The translations under genes and the position numbers were made by a program. The notes below the pieces were generated by a model. That model saw nothing but the letters and a program-made list of their open reading frames with translations, was not told where the DNA came from and did not search any database. Source: Typhlomys cinereus (lineage: Eukaryota > Chordata > Mammalia > Rodentia > Platacanthomyidae). From it: a stretch of DNA of 64,000 nt. The stretch spans positions 1,604,542 to 1,668,541 of the forward strand of contig JALPQD010000138.1 of NCBI GenBank assembly GCA_023101885.1, read 5' to 3'. Each line of letters starts with the position of its first letter. Within the stretch, counting starts at the first letter, position 1. Below, in pieces: positions 55,316-64,000 of the stretch.

Positions 55316-55465
55316 GTTTTTAAAATTTTCCTACTTACTTACTTGGGAGAGAAAGAATGAGAAAGAGAAAAGAATATATACATGGAGGGCACTATTATGA
55401 GCCAGTTTTCACCTTCTACCAAGTGGGCTCTGAGGATCAAACTCAGGCCACCTCACCAGCCCTAT
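55316..55465 (-). mobile_element. TC-tailed SINE, antisense, decayed
   Basis: CTTACTTACTTGGGAGAGAA, AGAATGAGAAAGAGAAAAGA, GGGCACTATTATGAGCCAG, CTCTGAGGATCAAACTCAGG, CACCTCACCAGCC: antisense tail-to-head order of the family at 54516. Confidence 0.55.
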
Positions 55466-55839
55466 AAATTTATACTTTGATTGCTAAGCAAAAAAATTCT
55501 TTAAAGCTCAAAAGTTTTTCCTTAAGAGCCATCATACCTTAATGGATTTTGCAAGTCATGAATTCATAGCAAGCACAGTGGTGTTGACCTATCTTTCCAA
55601 CCATGCATGCACTTGGGCTAGAATGTCTCAAGGACTGGAGACTAGAATTCTGTGGAGACCTCTGCACACATACATCTAGTAGTTTATACAGAACATCATC
55701 TGCAATCCCATATGGAGGAGGCAACCATAATGTCAACATCTGCTCTCTCCCTGTGGTCTTTGGAACTAAAACACAATTTCAGTGCAGCCACAAATGCAAA
55801 ATAACACACACATACACACACACACCAAAAAAAAAAATA
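55466..55839. other. Unassigned, ends with CA/A-rich tail
   Basis: The end (ACACACACATACACACACACACC then A11, 55804-55838) could be a SINE tail, but no head is recognisable. Confidence 0.35.
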
Positions 55840-56120
55840 CCAATAGCATTTTGGCATGCTATAACTGTCTGAAAGAGAAATCAAGAAGACAATCCTATTT
55901 ACAATAGCTACCAAGATAAAATAAAATATGTGTGAATAAATTTAGCCAGACAGATGAAATATCTCTTTGAAATACCAATGAAAGAAATCTGTGAGAACAC
56001 TTAAAGATAGGAAGACATCCTATATTTATGAATTAGAAGATTAATATTGCTAAATAACCATCCTGCTTAAACTCATCTGTTGACACAATTTAATCCCCAT
56101 CAGGCTGGCAAAGACAATCT
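55840..56120 (+). mobile_element. L1 LINE ORF2, left part of split copy
   Basis: AATCAAGAAGACAATCCTAT, TTACAATAGCTACCAAGATA, GAGAACACTTAAAGATAGGA, AAGATTAATATTGCTAAATA, TTAATCCCCATCAGG: sense ORF2 region that continues at 57301 without lost order. Confidence 0.85.
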
Positions 56121-56133
56121 TTTTTTTTCCTGT

Positions 56134-56138
56134 GGTGT

Positions 56139-56222
<84 letters not shown>

Positions 56223-56224
56223 AG
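56134..56224. repeat. (TG)n(AG)n compound microsatellite
   Basis: About 45 bases of TG followed by about 45 bases of AG; part of the split SINE tail. Confidence 0.95.
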
Positions 56225-56649
56225 AGAGTCATAGTTAGGCACAGGTGTCAACTTACAGTCGAGGGTTTAAGCTCTGGGCACATTTGTAGAGAATTAGTGG
56301 TTGAGTTAAGCCCAGAGCAAACCTGCAAGAGATTGTCTAACTGATGGGAAGGTCCAACCCATAGTGGCGTGAGACTAGGCACTGTAATAAAATGCAGAGA
56401 GTTGATTGAGAAAGTTGGCATCCTTGTGTAATGTTGGCTAGACATGCTGGTCTGGCAAGTAAGGATCGTCCTTCTCTCAGCCATTATGTAGAGATGATGT
56501 GGCCAGTTCCCTTGGCCCTGGTGTCAGTGCATGCTCTCCCATCAAGCTGAACTATGAACTGTAACCAGACTATCAGTAAGAAAATAAATCCCTTATTCCC
56601 TTAAGCCATTTGATGGTCATTTATCAGCAACCATGCAGGTGAACTGCAA

Positions 56650-56650
<1 letters not shown>
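56225..56650 (+). mobile_element. Rodent MaLR-like LTR 1, inside the SINE tail
   Basis: AGGCACAGGTGTCAACTTAC start, GGCTAGACATGCTGGTCTGG, TGATGTGGCCAGTTCCCTTG, AATAAA at 56583-56588, CCCTTAAGCCATTTGATGGT end. TG repeat lies on both sides. Confidence 0.65.
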
Positions 56651-56651
<1 letters not shown>

Positions 56652-56693
<42 letters not shown>

Positions 56694-56748
56694 ACATAAG
56701 AACGCACTTGAGTGCATGTGTGCTTGTGGAGGCCTAAGGGTGATATCA
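56652..56748 (-). mobile_element. Young SINE, copy 9, antisense, tail-side part
   Basis: (TG)n at 56652-56690, then TGTGGAGGCCTAAGGGTGAT and ATCA. It continues at 57096 after the LTR. Confidence 0.8.
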
Positions 56749-57095
56749 TTCTTTAAATATAAGTTGTTCCCCATGTATATGATTTCTTAGTTGTTATTTA
56801 AAAAGGTCATGGTATCTCTGAGAGGTGGAACCTGGCTGAAGGAAGGCACATCGCAGAGGGTGGCACCTGAGGTTGGTTAGCCCCTCTCTGTTCAGCTCTA
56901 GCAGTTTGCAGGAGTTCTCTCAGCCTCCATGATGGATGTAGCTTAAGCTGCCTTCAGCTTCTGCCACCCACCATGCCCTTTCCACCATAATATACAATAG
57001 TCCCCCTCTAGTTATAAACCAAATAAATCTCCATTTTTCCCCTTAAGCTGCTTGAGTCTGAGTGGAATCTCACAGTAGCACAGAGTAACTGCTAC
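56749..57095 (+). mobile_element. Rodent MaLR-like LTR 2, inside the SINE body
   Basis: AAAAAGGTCATGGTATCTCT, GAGAGGTGGAACCTGGCTGA, GCCACCCACCATGCCCTTTC, AATAAA at 57022-57027, CCCTTAAGCTGCTTGAGTCT. AAGGGTGATATCA (56736-56748) recurs as AAGTGACATCA (57096-57106), consistent with a target duplication. Same family as 14898-15243. Confidence 0.75.
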
Positions 57096-57299
57096 AAGTG
57101 ACATCAGGAACTATCCTGAATTGTTCTACCTCCTTTTGCTTTATTCTACAGTATCCCAGGTTCTACCTTTCAGGATCAAAATTTTAGGCCACCACCATTT
57201 CTGCCTGGCATTTTGGCATGGGATCTTGGGATCTGAACTTAGGTTCTTTTACTCGTGAGGCAAAGCATTAATTAACCCAGATGGGCCATCTCCCCAGCC
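57096..57299 (-). mobile_element. Young SINE, copy 9, antisense, head-side part
   Basis: AAGTGACATCAGGAACTATC, CTACCTCCTTTTGCTTTATTC, ATTTTGGCATGGGATCTTGG, GGGCCATCTCCCCAGCC: completes the element begun at 56652. Confidence 0.85.
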
Positions 57300-57300
57300 T

Positions 57301-57762
57301 AGCAATGACATTCTTTACAGAAATAGAGTGAACAGTCCTGAAATTTGTATAGAACCACAAAAGACCTCAAATAGCCAAATAAATGCTGGGGAGGAGGGAA
57401 TCACAAAACTGGAGGCATCACGCTGTCTACTTAGCAGTATTCTACAAAGCTCAAGTTAACAAGAATGTCATGGTACTAGTACCTGCCAAAACAGACACAT
57501 AGATCAATGGAATCAAATAGGGAATCTGCTTATTTTTTATGCAAGTGCCAAAAATATACATCGATGAAAGACAGGATTTGCAGTAATTGTTACTGTGGAA
57601 GAGGTGGGTATCCATATTCCAAGGAATGAATATAGACATTGACTTCTTACCATATAAAAAAGGCACCACAAAACAGATGACATATTTCAAGTAAAACCAG
57701 AAATTATGAACAAACTAGAAAAGGTATTGGGAGAGCACTTCAAAACATTGTTCTGGACAGTG

Positions 57763-57817
<55 letters not shown>

Positions 57818-58370
57818 TTAAAAACCCATGCAACAAAAGCAAAAAATAACACATAGTATTATATCAAATTAAGAAGCTTCTGAAAAGCAAAGGAAGTAAC
57901 AGAGTGAAAAAGATAAGCCAACGAGTGACAGAAAAATCTCTGCAGACTATCCATCCAGCCTGAGATTAATTTCCAGGATATATCAGGAAGTAGAACTACT
58001 GAAGAGTATCCAAAAATCAAGTAATGTGATTTAAAAACAGGCAAATGATCTGAATAGACATTTGTCAAAAAAAAGACAATGCATGAAAATGGCCATGATA
58101 CACTTGAAAAAAATGTCTAATGAAAATCATCAGGGAAAACACAAATATACCCCACGAAGAGACATTATCTTACCCCAGGTAGAATGACTACTTTGAAAAA
58201 GATAAGATATAATATATTGGGGTAAGGATGAGGAGAAGGAAAGTATTTGTACACTGTTTGGAGGCAATATGAATTAACAAAATCATTATGGGAAACACAA
58301 TGGAGGAGACTCCTTAGAAATTAGAAAGAGAAATATCATGTGCTCTAGTAATCCCACTTCTGAGGATAGA
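57301..58370 (+). mobile_element. L1 LINE ORF2, right part of split copy
   Basis: AGCAATGACATTCTTTACAG, ATAGAACCACAAAAGACCTC, GGAGGCATCACGCTGTCTAC, ACACATAGATCAATGGAATC, AATGGCCATGATACACTTGA, ATCAGGGAAAACACAAATAT, CACTTCTGAGGATAGATT: ORF2 order to near its end. A (TA)n array interrupts it at 57767-57815. All frames are broken. Confidence 0.9.
57767..57815. repeat. (TA)n microsatellite
   Basis: About 24 uninterrupted TA units within L1. Confidence 0.95.
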
Positions 58371-58619
58371 TTAGATAATAGATAAATAGACCAAAGATGG
58401 ATGATAGATACATAGATACACAGACCACAGAATAGATACATAGATATATAGATTCATGATAGGTTATGTATATATATAGAGATAGATGATAGACACACAG
58501 ATACATAAATACATAAATATGTAGGTGAGAGATATATAGATACATATATAGATGCATAGGTAGATGATAGATTATATATGGACAGATAGATGCATAGGTA
58601 GAATAGATGACAGATGGAT

Positions 58620-58672
<53 letters not shown>

Positions 58673-58690
58673 CATAGATGATAGAGATAG
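58371..58690. repeat. (GATA)n-rich tract
   Basis: Degenerate ATAGATACATAGATG units, with a pure GATA array of about 55 bases at 58617-58671. It grew in an A-rich L1 segment and gives spurious antisense 'IYLS' repeat frames. Confidence 0.95.
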
Positions 58691-59290
58691 AAATACATTT
58701 ATCTCTCCAAGGGGTTGAGGGTGTAACACCTGTGTTCACTATACACTATTGACAATGGCCAGGAGCCTAGGCATCTATCAAGAAATAAAGACAAGGCAGT
58801 ACAATGCATACTGAGATACTATTCGATAATAAAGAGTAAAATCTAAAGCATGGACTGCAGGGTTTCAAACGAAATAACCCAGGCACACAAAGGAAAATGT
58901 CTGTGTTCTCATTAGAATGGGAACAACAAGAGTTGACTTTCATAGACGTAGTGAGGACAGCTATTGTCAGAGGCTGGGAAGGGGGAGGAGAGTACAGGGA
59001 AGAACTTAAGTAAAAGATACTAAATCTCAGTGAGGAGGAATAAGCACTAGTTTTCTCAAACACACAAAATTGATTGTAGTCAGAAATAATTCATTATCAT
59101 TTATTTCCAAATAATTTACAAGAAAGGATTTTAAATGGTCTTACCCCAAAGAAATGATAAATGTTTGAGGCAATATGTATGCTAGTTTTCCTCATTTTAT
59201 CTCTGTGCATCATTTGTATGTAGCCACATATCACACATTATCCCCAAAATATGCATAATTATTGATGTGTCATTTATAAATAAAATTAAA
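58691..59290 (+). mobile_element. L1 LINE 3' UTR
   Basis: CTGTGTTCTCATTAGAATGG, AGAGGCTGGGAAGGGGGAGG, CAGTGAGGAGGAATAAGCAC, AAAGAAATGATAAATGTTTG, GCATAATTATTGATGTGTC then ATAAATAAAATTAAATTAA: the L1 3' end that follows the split copy. Confidence 0.85.
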
Positions 59291-59540
59291 TTAATTACAC
59301 TAAATAAAAGAAGTCACACTGAAATGTATGGAAAGGTATAAAGAGCACAGATGTAATTGATAGTATTCATTATCTTGATTTGTGAATGTATGCACATATA
59401 TTAAAAGCTATTGAATTATACACATTAAAGATGTACAATTCATTATAGATTTGCTAGTCTCCCCCTAAAGCTACTTGCACATTTAGATGTCAAAAGAATA
59501 GAAATATGTAATTTATATCAATCTGTGGCCTTTGTTGAAA
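59291..59540 (+). mobile_element. Additional L1-like 3' end
   Basis: TTATCTTGATTTGTGAATGT, ATTGAATTATACACATTAAAG, ATGTACAATTCATTATAG resembles another old L1 3' terminus. Confidence 0.5.
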
Positions 59541-60255
59541 AACACACATATAACCAAAGCCTGTAAAGGCAGCCTGGGAAAAGCAAGATTCCTCCACAAG
59601 GAGGAAAAAGGTAACAGAAAACCTTCAACAGTGAATCCTCCTAGGAGCACAGACTGTTGTCAGTATGCCAGGCATTAGAGTTCTGGAATGTTCTTTCTCT
59701 CCTCTCTTTCATCATTGCATTCAGATGAGGGCTAGAGTCTTTTGAGAAACCTTGAGCAGGTAAGAGAGAATCAGAGATGCCCAATGCACTCCAGAAGTGA
59801 GATTCAGGGATGGATGGCGAGTCCAGGAGACAGGAGGCTGTCTCTCTGTGAGCCAGGCGTAACTTCACAAACAAGGGAAGGAGGGGACTGGCAGCTCCAG
59901 ATGCAGTGTGCAGCTGTCCTGGGAAGTCAGCCCAGCCCAGCCGCCATGTGCTGTGTGCCCTCAAGGAGAAAAGGGGCAGTGTGTGAGACCTGAAAGGACT
60001 GATTCACAGATCTGGCTAATATTTGGGTATCTGAGCCATCCAGCTGGGACATACTGTAGGTCTGAATTGCGACATCCTCCCCACTGACTTAACAGTTCAC
60101 CTCTGTACAAACCATGGAGTTGCCAGGGTTTGGCAGCTCAGAGGGCATCCTGCGGCTTCTGTGAATCCCGTGCAGGGCTTCCCCAAAGGAAGAGCAAAGG
60201 CAGATTATCCCAGCCCACTGAGATGGATAGTGATGGCTTATGCTGCACAGGCATG
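59541..60255. other. Single-copy, unassigned
   Basis: Complex sequence without recognisable repeat or domain. Frames of 83-107 codons on both strands overlap. No gene. Confidence 0.4.
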
Positions 60256-60405
60256 AAAGACCAAGAGGAGGAGGAGAGGGAGGGAGGAGGAGGAGGAGGG
60301 AGGATGAGGAGAGAGAGAGGAGGAGGAGGAGAATGAGGCGAGGAGAAGGGAGGAGGCGGAAGATGAGAGGAATGGAAGAGGGAGGAGAGGGGTGTGAGAG
60401 GAGGA
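60256..60405. repeat. GGA/GA-rich polypurine block
   Basis: About 150 bases of GAGGAG, GGAGGA, GAGAGA with a few interruptions. Complementary in composition to the TCC tract 155 bases downstream. Confidence 0.95.
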
Positions 60406-60560
60406 AGGGTGATTCGTTAAGGCTGGAGGAGACCTCTGTAAGTCTGTCTTCGGACCATACTCTATCTTTCCTCTTGCGCTCTAAAAACAGGCTCCAGGCA
60501 ATAGCTCAGTGTTCAGCCCTGCCTTCCTCCAAAGTCCTCACTGGAGAAAAGTATAGAGAG
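60406..60560. other. Spacer between purine and pyrimidine tracts
   Basis: Complex sequence with CTCTATCTTTCCTCTTGCGC and a purine/pyrimidine mix; no specific call. Confidence 0.4.
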
Positions 60561-61420
60561 AGGTATTGTCTTCTCCTCTTCCTCTCCTCCTCCTTCCTCT
60601 CCTCCTCCTTCTTCTTCTGCTCCTCCTCCTCCTCCTCCCCTCATCCTCCTCCTTCTCTTCTTCCTCCTCCTCCCCTTCTCTTCCTCCTCCCCTCCTCCTC
60701 CTCCTTCTCTTCTTCCTCCTCCCCTCCTCCTCCTCCCCTCCTCCTCCTCCCCTCCTCCTCCTCCTCCCCTCCTCCTCCTCCTCCCCTCCTCCTCCCTCCT
60801 CCTCCTCCTCCTCCTCCTCCCCTCCTCCTCCTCCTTCTCTTCTTCCTCCTCCCCTCCTCCTCCTCCCCCTCCTCCTCCCTCCTCCTCCCCTCCTCCTCCT
60901 CTTCCCTCCTCCTCCTCCTCCCCTCCTCCTCCTCCTCCTCCCCTCGTTCTCTCCTCCTCCTCACCCCCCCTCCTCCCCTCCCCTCCTCCTCCTCCTCCTC
61001 CCCTCCTCCCCTCTTCCTCCTCCTCCCCTCCTCCTCTCGTCCCCTCCTGCTCCCCCCTCCTCCTCCTTCTCCCCTCCTCCTCCTTCTCCTCTCCTCCTCC
61101 TCACCCCCTCCTCCTCCTCCCGTCCTCCTCCTCCTCTCCTCCTCCTCCCCTCCTCTTCCTCCTCCCTCCTCCTCCTCCTCTCCTCCTCCTCCCCTCCTCC
61201 TCCTCCCCTCCTCCCCTCCTCTCCTCCCCTCCTCCCTCCTCCTCCTCCCTCCTCTCCTCCTCCTCTTTCTCCTCCTCCCGTCCTCCCTCCTCCCCTCCTC
61301 CTCCTCCCGTCCTCCTCCTCCTCCCCTCCTCCTCCTCCCCTCCTCCTCTTCCTCCCTTCCTCCTCCTCCTCTCCTCCTCCTCCTCCCCTCCTCCCCTCCT
61401 CCTCCTCCCCTCCCCAAAGC
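60561..61420. repeat. Very long (TCC)n polypyrimidine tract
   Basis: About 860 bases of almost pure C/T, mostly CCTCCT and CTCCTCCCC units, with only scattered G/A. All three forward frames read Ser/Pro/Leu runs and the reverse reads Glu/Gly/Arg. These long frames (up to 402 codons) are artefacts, not genes. Confidence 0.98.
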
Positions 61421-62399
61421 CCTGTTATTCAGAGCACCCCAGAGATAACCTGCTCTGGGCAGCAGTGACAGACTCACAGCTCTCCCTTCATTGGGGATCC
61501 AGGACACTCACAACAAGAAGTCATGGCATAGACTGTCAGAGAAAGAACTACTGTACCCTGGGAGCTCAGGTGTCCTGGCCAGGATGGCGTAGCATCAAGA
61601 GATGAATAGGCTGATCCCTGATGCACCTCACGCGACCTCAGAGAAATGCCTGGAGTGGGAAACTACAATCTCTCCGAGATATGAATATGTGATGACGATG
61701 GACGCACGTGCCTCAGTGTTCATGGGATGCTGCCCACACATCGTCATGACAGTAGCTGGCAAGATAACCTACGTAGTATCTCAACGAATGGAAGTATTTT
61801 CCCCCATCTTGCAACAAAATAGAAACGAACAAGCAAAAATACCAACAGAGCCCCGTCTTTATGTGGTGGCCTGCACTGAGAGGTGCCTGCCTGGAGATGC
61901 ACTTCCCGTGGAGCTCCTCTAACGATTTTTTTTTTTTTTTTTTGCACAATGAAAGCAGCAAGCTCTAGATCCCCTTCTGATTTACAGCCCATAAAATCCA
62001 AGAGAACAGCTCCCTTTCGACCAGTGCAGACTAAAACTTCTCAAGCATCGTCAGCGCGAGGATGTGAAAGCAGCTCCTCGGGCGCTCAGGATTTCAATGA
62101 ACCTGCACACTTGTCGGTTGGTCAACATGTTCCAGTAGATAGGGGCAGGTGGCCAAGAGAGCCATGCTTCTTTTGATAAGGAAGAAAAAAAAAACCAAAA
62201 CAAAAACCCAGAATTCTGGGAAAAGGCAGATTCTAGACAGTAGAAGTAACGCCTGCTAGGAAGACACAAAGACTTAGAGACTGGTTGTCTAAATGACAAA
62301 AACACCTGTCCCTCAGGAACGCAGCTTCCCACAGCCTCACAGTTCACAGTTCAAAGATAACATAAACACCAAAACCCTGCTCTGGGACACATTGATCTT
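61421..62399. other. Single-copy; candidate conserved noncoding element
   Basis: Complex and CpG-retaining (CACCTCACGCGACCTC, GATGGACGCACGTGCC, CGTCAGCGCGAGG). It contains a T18 run at 61926-61943 and an A-rich stretch at 62185-62205. A 106-codon frame (61602-61922) has no domain. No named repeat recognised. Confidence 0.4.
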
Positions 62400-63580
62400 T
62401 TGCTTCCCCTTTTATCCCCGCGGCTAAATATTTTTTTTGAATGCCCAGTTGATGTGTGAAGTGATGAAAGCAGGCAGAGACTCATCTTTTCATAAACAAA
62501 TGATTTTGCTAGGAATGCAAATCAGTCCTGGGCAGAACCTCCCCATGTACAGATTGCTAATGTATTTTAACCATGACATACATTCTTACATGTTCCATTT
62601 CCACAAAGCCTCTTTCTCTCTGTCGGAGATGCCCGATTTGGACCGCGGATGTTTCATCTAGCCAAGAGAACATATTTCCTCCTGAAACATGGCCTTGACA
62701 ACAAGGCAAAGTGTGATTAAGTTGTGTCACAAATAGGTACAGCCCGATCCATCTGGCAAGGGGGAGTCTGGGCTGCCTAATTAAGAAATGTAACGATCGG
62801 ATCTGATCAAGCCTCCCTTTAAGGTCTGGGGAAGTGATATGATCCAGTTCAATGACTGCAAAATGGGCGTGATCCCCTGTGTGCCCCCCACAAAGCAAAG
62901 CTGGGGGTAGGGCTACGGGAAAGGCAAGATTCTTATTTAGGTCAGCAACATGTAGGATAGCAAAGGAAGGCTGCACCACTTTCTGAAACTCTTGGCCAGA
63001 AACTTGTGAAACACGGATCTGATTTGCTTGGAAATTTTTTAAATAATTGGCTCCTGCTGGCTGAGGCCCCGTGCCAGCGCCGCATGGTAATTCATTTGTG
63101 ACATTCCTAGAAGAGAGAATGTGCTGGAAGCGCTGCGGTAATACGATTGGGGAATAATCATGTATCCTCCAAACAGGATTCATGAAGGGGCACAGCAGAG
63201 AGATCTCTGGGTGTCCAGGGAGAAAAGTCTCCATTTAAATGGAAATTTACAACCCTTCCTTGTTTTCTCCCTTTCTGGGTTCCATGTGAGATTTATGTAG
63301 AACTTTTTGAGCCCCATATATAATCCCACAGATGATCGTTTAGGCTTCAGGATTGGCTGCTTATTGACCAGATTTCTGGATTCTAGGAGGGCCACTTTGC
63401 AAAGAATTCATCTGACACATAATTTCCTGGATGTTTATAGTTGTTTTTAAGTTTTTGGGACGTTTTACAAAAGATATGCATAGCCTTTAGGAAATAAAGG
63501 GAAATCCCAAGGCTATCCAAGTCCCCAGGAAATAATAAAGGCTGAATAAAGGCGCTCAAAGCTATAGGCACTATAGGCAC
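62400..63580. promoter_or_regulatory. Candidate long-range enhancer / conserved noncoding element
   Basis: Over 1.1 kb free of recognisable repeats. It holds CpGs in non-island context and many factor-like sites: an exact POU octamer ATGCAAAT at 62515-62522, TAATTA at 62778-62783, palindromic CGATCG at 62794-62799, GATCTGATC at 62801-62809, and TTAAATAATTGGC near 63040-63052. A 225-codon open frame runs antisense (62557-63234). No domain or splice structure supports a gene. I infer a regulatory element; no alignment was possible. Confidence 0.4.
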
Positions 63581-63621
63581 CAAGATTGTGAGAGAGGAAG
63601 AAGTGGAATCAGGGTGAATCT
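63581..63621. other. Short spacer
   Basis: No specific call. Confidence 0.3.
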
Positions 63622-63950
63622 TTGTGTTAGTTACTTTTCCCGATGCTGTAACAAAGCAACCTGAAGCATGAGGTATCTGCTCACAGTGTCTACAGTAACA
63701 GGGAAAGCACAGCAGCAGGAAGCCAAGAAAGCCAGTCAGTCACGTGACACCCACAGTCAGGAAGCAGAAGGTGCCAAACGGCCATCTCAGCTCTTTCACC
63801 TTTTCATTCAGCCCAAGACCCCAGACCAGGGGACTAATGCCGCCTCAGCCAATCTAATCTAGAAACTCCCTCCTACATAAACTCAGAGGTTTGTTTCCAT
63901 GGTGATTATGAATCCCCATCAAGTTGACAGTCAAGATTAAGTGTGGCAGC
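63622..63950 (-). mobile_element. Rodent MaLR-like LTR, antisense
   Basis: GTGTTAGTTACTTTTCCCGA, TGCTGTAACAAAGCAACC, ACCCACAGTCAGGAAGCAGA, CACCTTTTCATTCAGCCCAA, AATCTAATCTAGAAACTCCC, CTCAGAGGTTTGTTTCCATG, CAAGTTGACAGTCAAGATTA: well-preserved reverse complement of the family at 7542-7912. Confidence 0.8.
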
Positions 63951-64000
63951 CTCTTAAAATGAGGGAAGAAAAATAAAGAGACGGAAGGGTGTAAAAGAAG
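63951..64000. other. Window end, unassigned
   Basis: Purine-rich; nothing recognised. Confidence 0.3.

Larger units (their letters stand above)
56107..57314. mobile_element. Nested insertion block splitting the L1
   Basis: An antisense copy of the young SINE interrupts L1. GGCAAAGACAATCT (56107-56120) and AGCAATGACATTCT (57301-57314) look like its target duplication (three mismatches in 14). Inside it: T-run and TG/AG array (56119-56224), LTR 1 (56225-56650), the rest of the TG tail and SINE 3' body (56652-56748), LTR 2 (56749-57095), then SINE 5' body (57096-57299). Confidence 0.8.

Noticed and set aside
58345..58729. Antisense 'YLSI' repeat frames of 91-117 codons that look like membrane repeats
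   Set aside because: They are the GATA tract translated, not a membrane protein.
60240..61507. Long overlapping frames (402 and 300 codons forward, 288 codons reverse)
   Set aside because: They translate the (TCC)n tract into Ser/Pro/Leu or Glu/Gly/Arg runs in every frame. Stop codons are simply absent from such repeats, so they are not evidence of a protein.
7542..63950. Intact endogenous retrovirus
   Set aside because: All LTR-like copies are solo or nested. No gag, pol or env-like reading frame or primer-binding site was seen between any same-strand pair.

Overview
This window reads as vertebrate nuclear DNA from a rodent. There are no operons, tRNA or rRNA genes, CRISPR arrays or prokaryotic signals. 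Open reading frames are short and scattered, and the sequence is dominated by degraded interspersed repeats and long (TG)n, (TC)n, (GATA)n and (TCC)n tracts. The repeat mix points to Rodentia: 7SL-derived B1 elements, an ID element, B4-like ID/B1 composite SINEs, MaLR-type LTRs of MT/ORR and MLT1 style, and mammalian L1, L2 and MIR fossils. The commonest young SINE is tRNA-derived with a (CA)n/AATAAA-like tail, and I could not match it to a named family. A second SINE with a TC-rich tail ending in CTCAAATAA resembles elements I associate with jerboas and jumping mice. A dipodoid-like rodent is therefore a weak guess. Family names rest on recall of consensus features, not on a database search, and boundaries are approximate to about 10-30 bases.

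I find no protein-coding gene I can support. No open frame shows a recognisable domain, and the longest ones translate low-complexity repeats. The window looks like an intergenic or intronic stretch of a gene-poor region.

Layout. 0-9 kb: L1 3' pieces, an L2-like end, an antisense MLT-like LTR, three copies of the young SINE and a solo LTR embedded in TG repeats. 9-23 kb: mostly single-copy DNA with MIRs, an LTR at 14.9 kb, SINEs near 15.6 and 16.2 kb, an antisense LTR at 20.8 kb, and several stretches that look like conserved noncoding DNA. 23-28.6 kb: a block of two degraded same-strand L1 copies punctured by B1, ID and LTR insertions. 29-38.8 kb: long CA/TG and TC arrays, B4-like SINEs, a nested LTR pair at 34.6-35.3 kb, an L1 3' end at 36.3-37.0 kb, and candidate regulatory DNA at 31.5, 32.6 and 35.6 kb. 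38.8-50 kb: the most repeat-poor part. 50-59.5 kb: antisense L1 (51.0-54.1 kb), sense L1 (55.8-59.5 kb) and a clear multi-level nest of insertions at 56.1-57.3 kb. 59.5-64 kb: a GGA-rich block, an approximately 860-base (TCC)n polypyrimidine tract, then about 2 kb of complex, CpG-containing unique sequence (61.4-63.6 kb) that is the best enhancer candidate, ending in an antisense LTR.

There is no gene network to describe. I did not find a new enzymatic or defence system. The most interesting signals are the candidate regulatory element with an overlapping 225-codon antisense frame at 62.4-63.6 kb, the giant polypyrimidine mirror tract, the layered transposon nests that give a relative insertion chronology, and a young SINE with a perfect 16-base target duplication.
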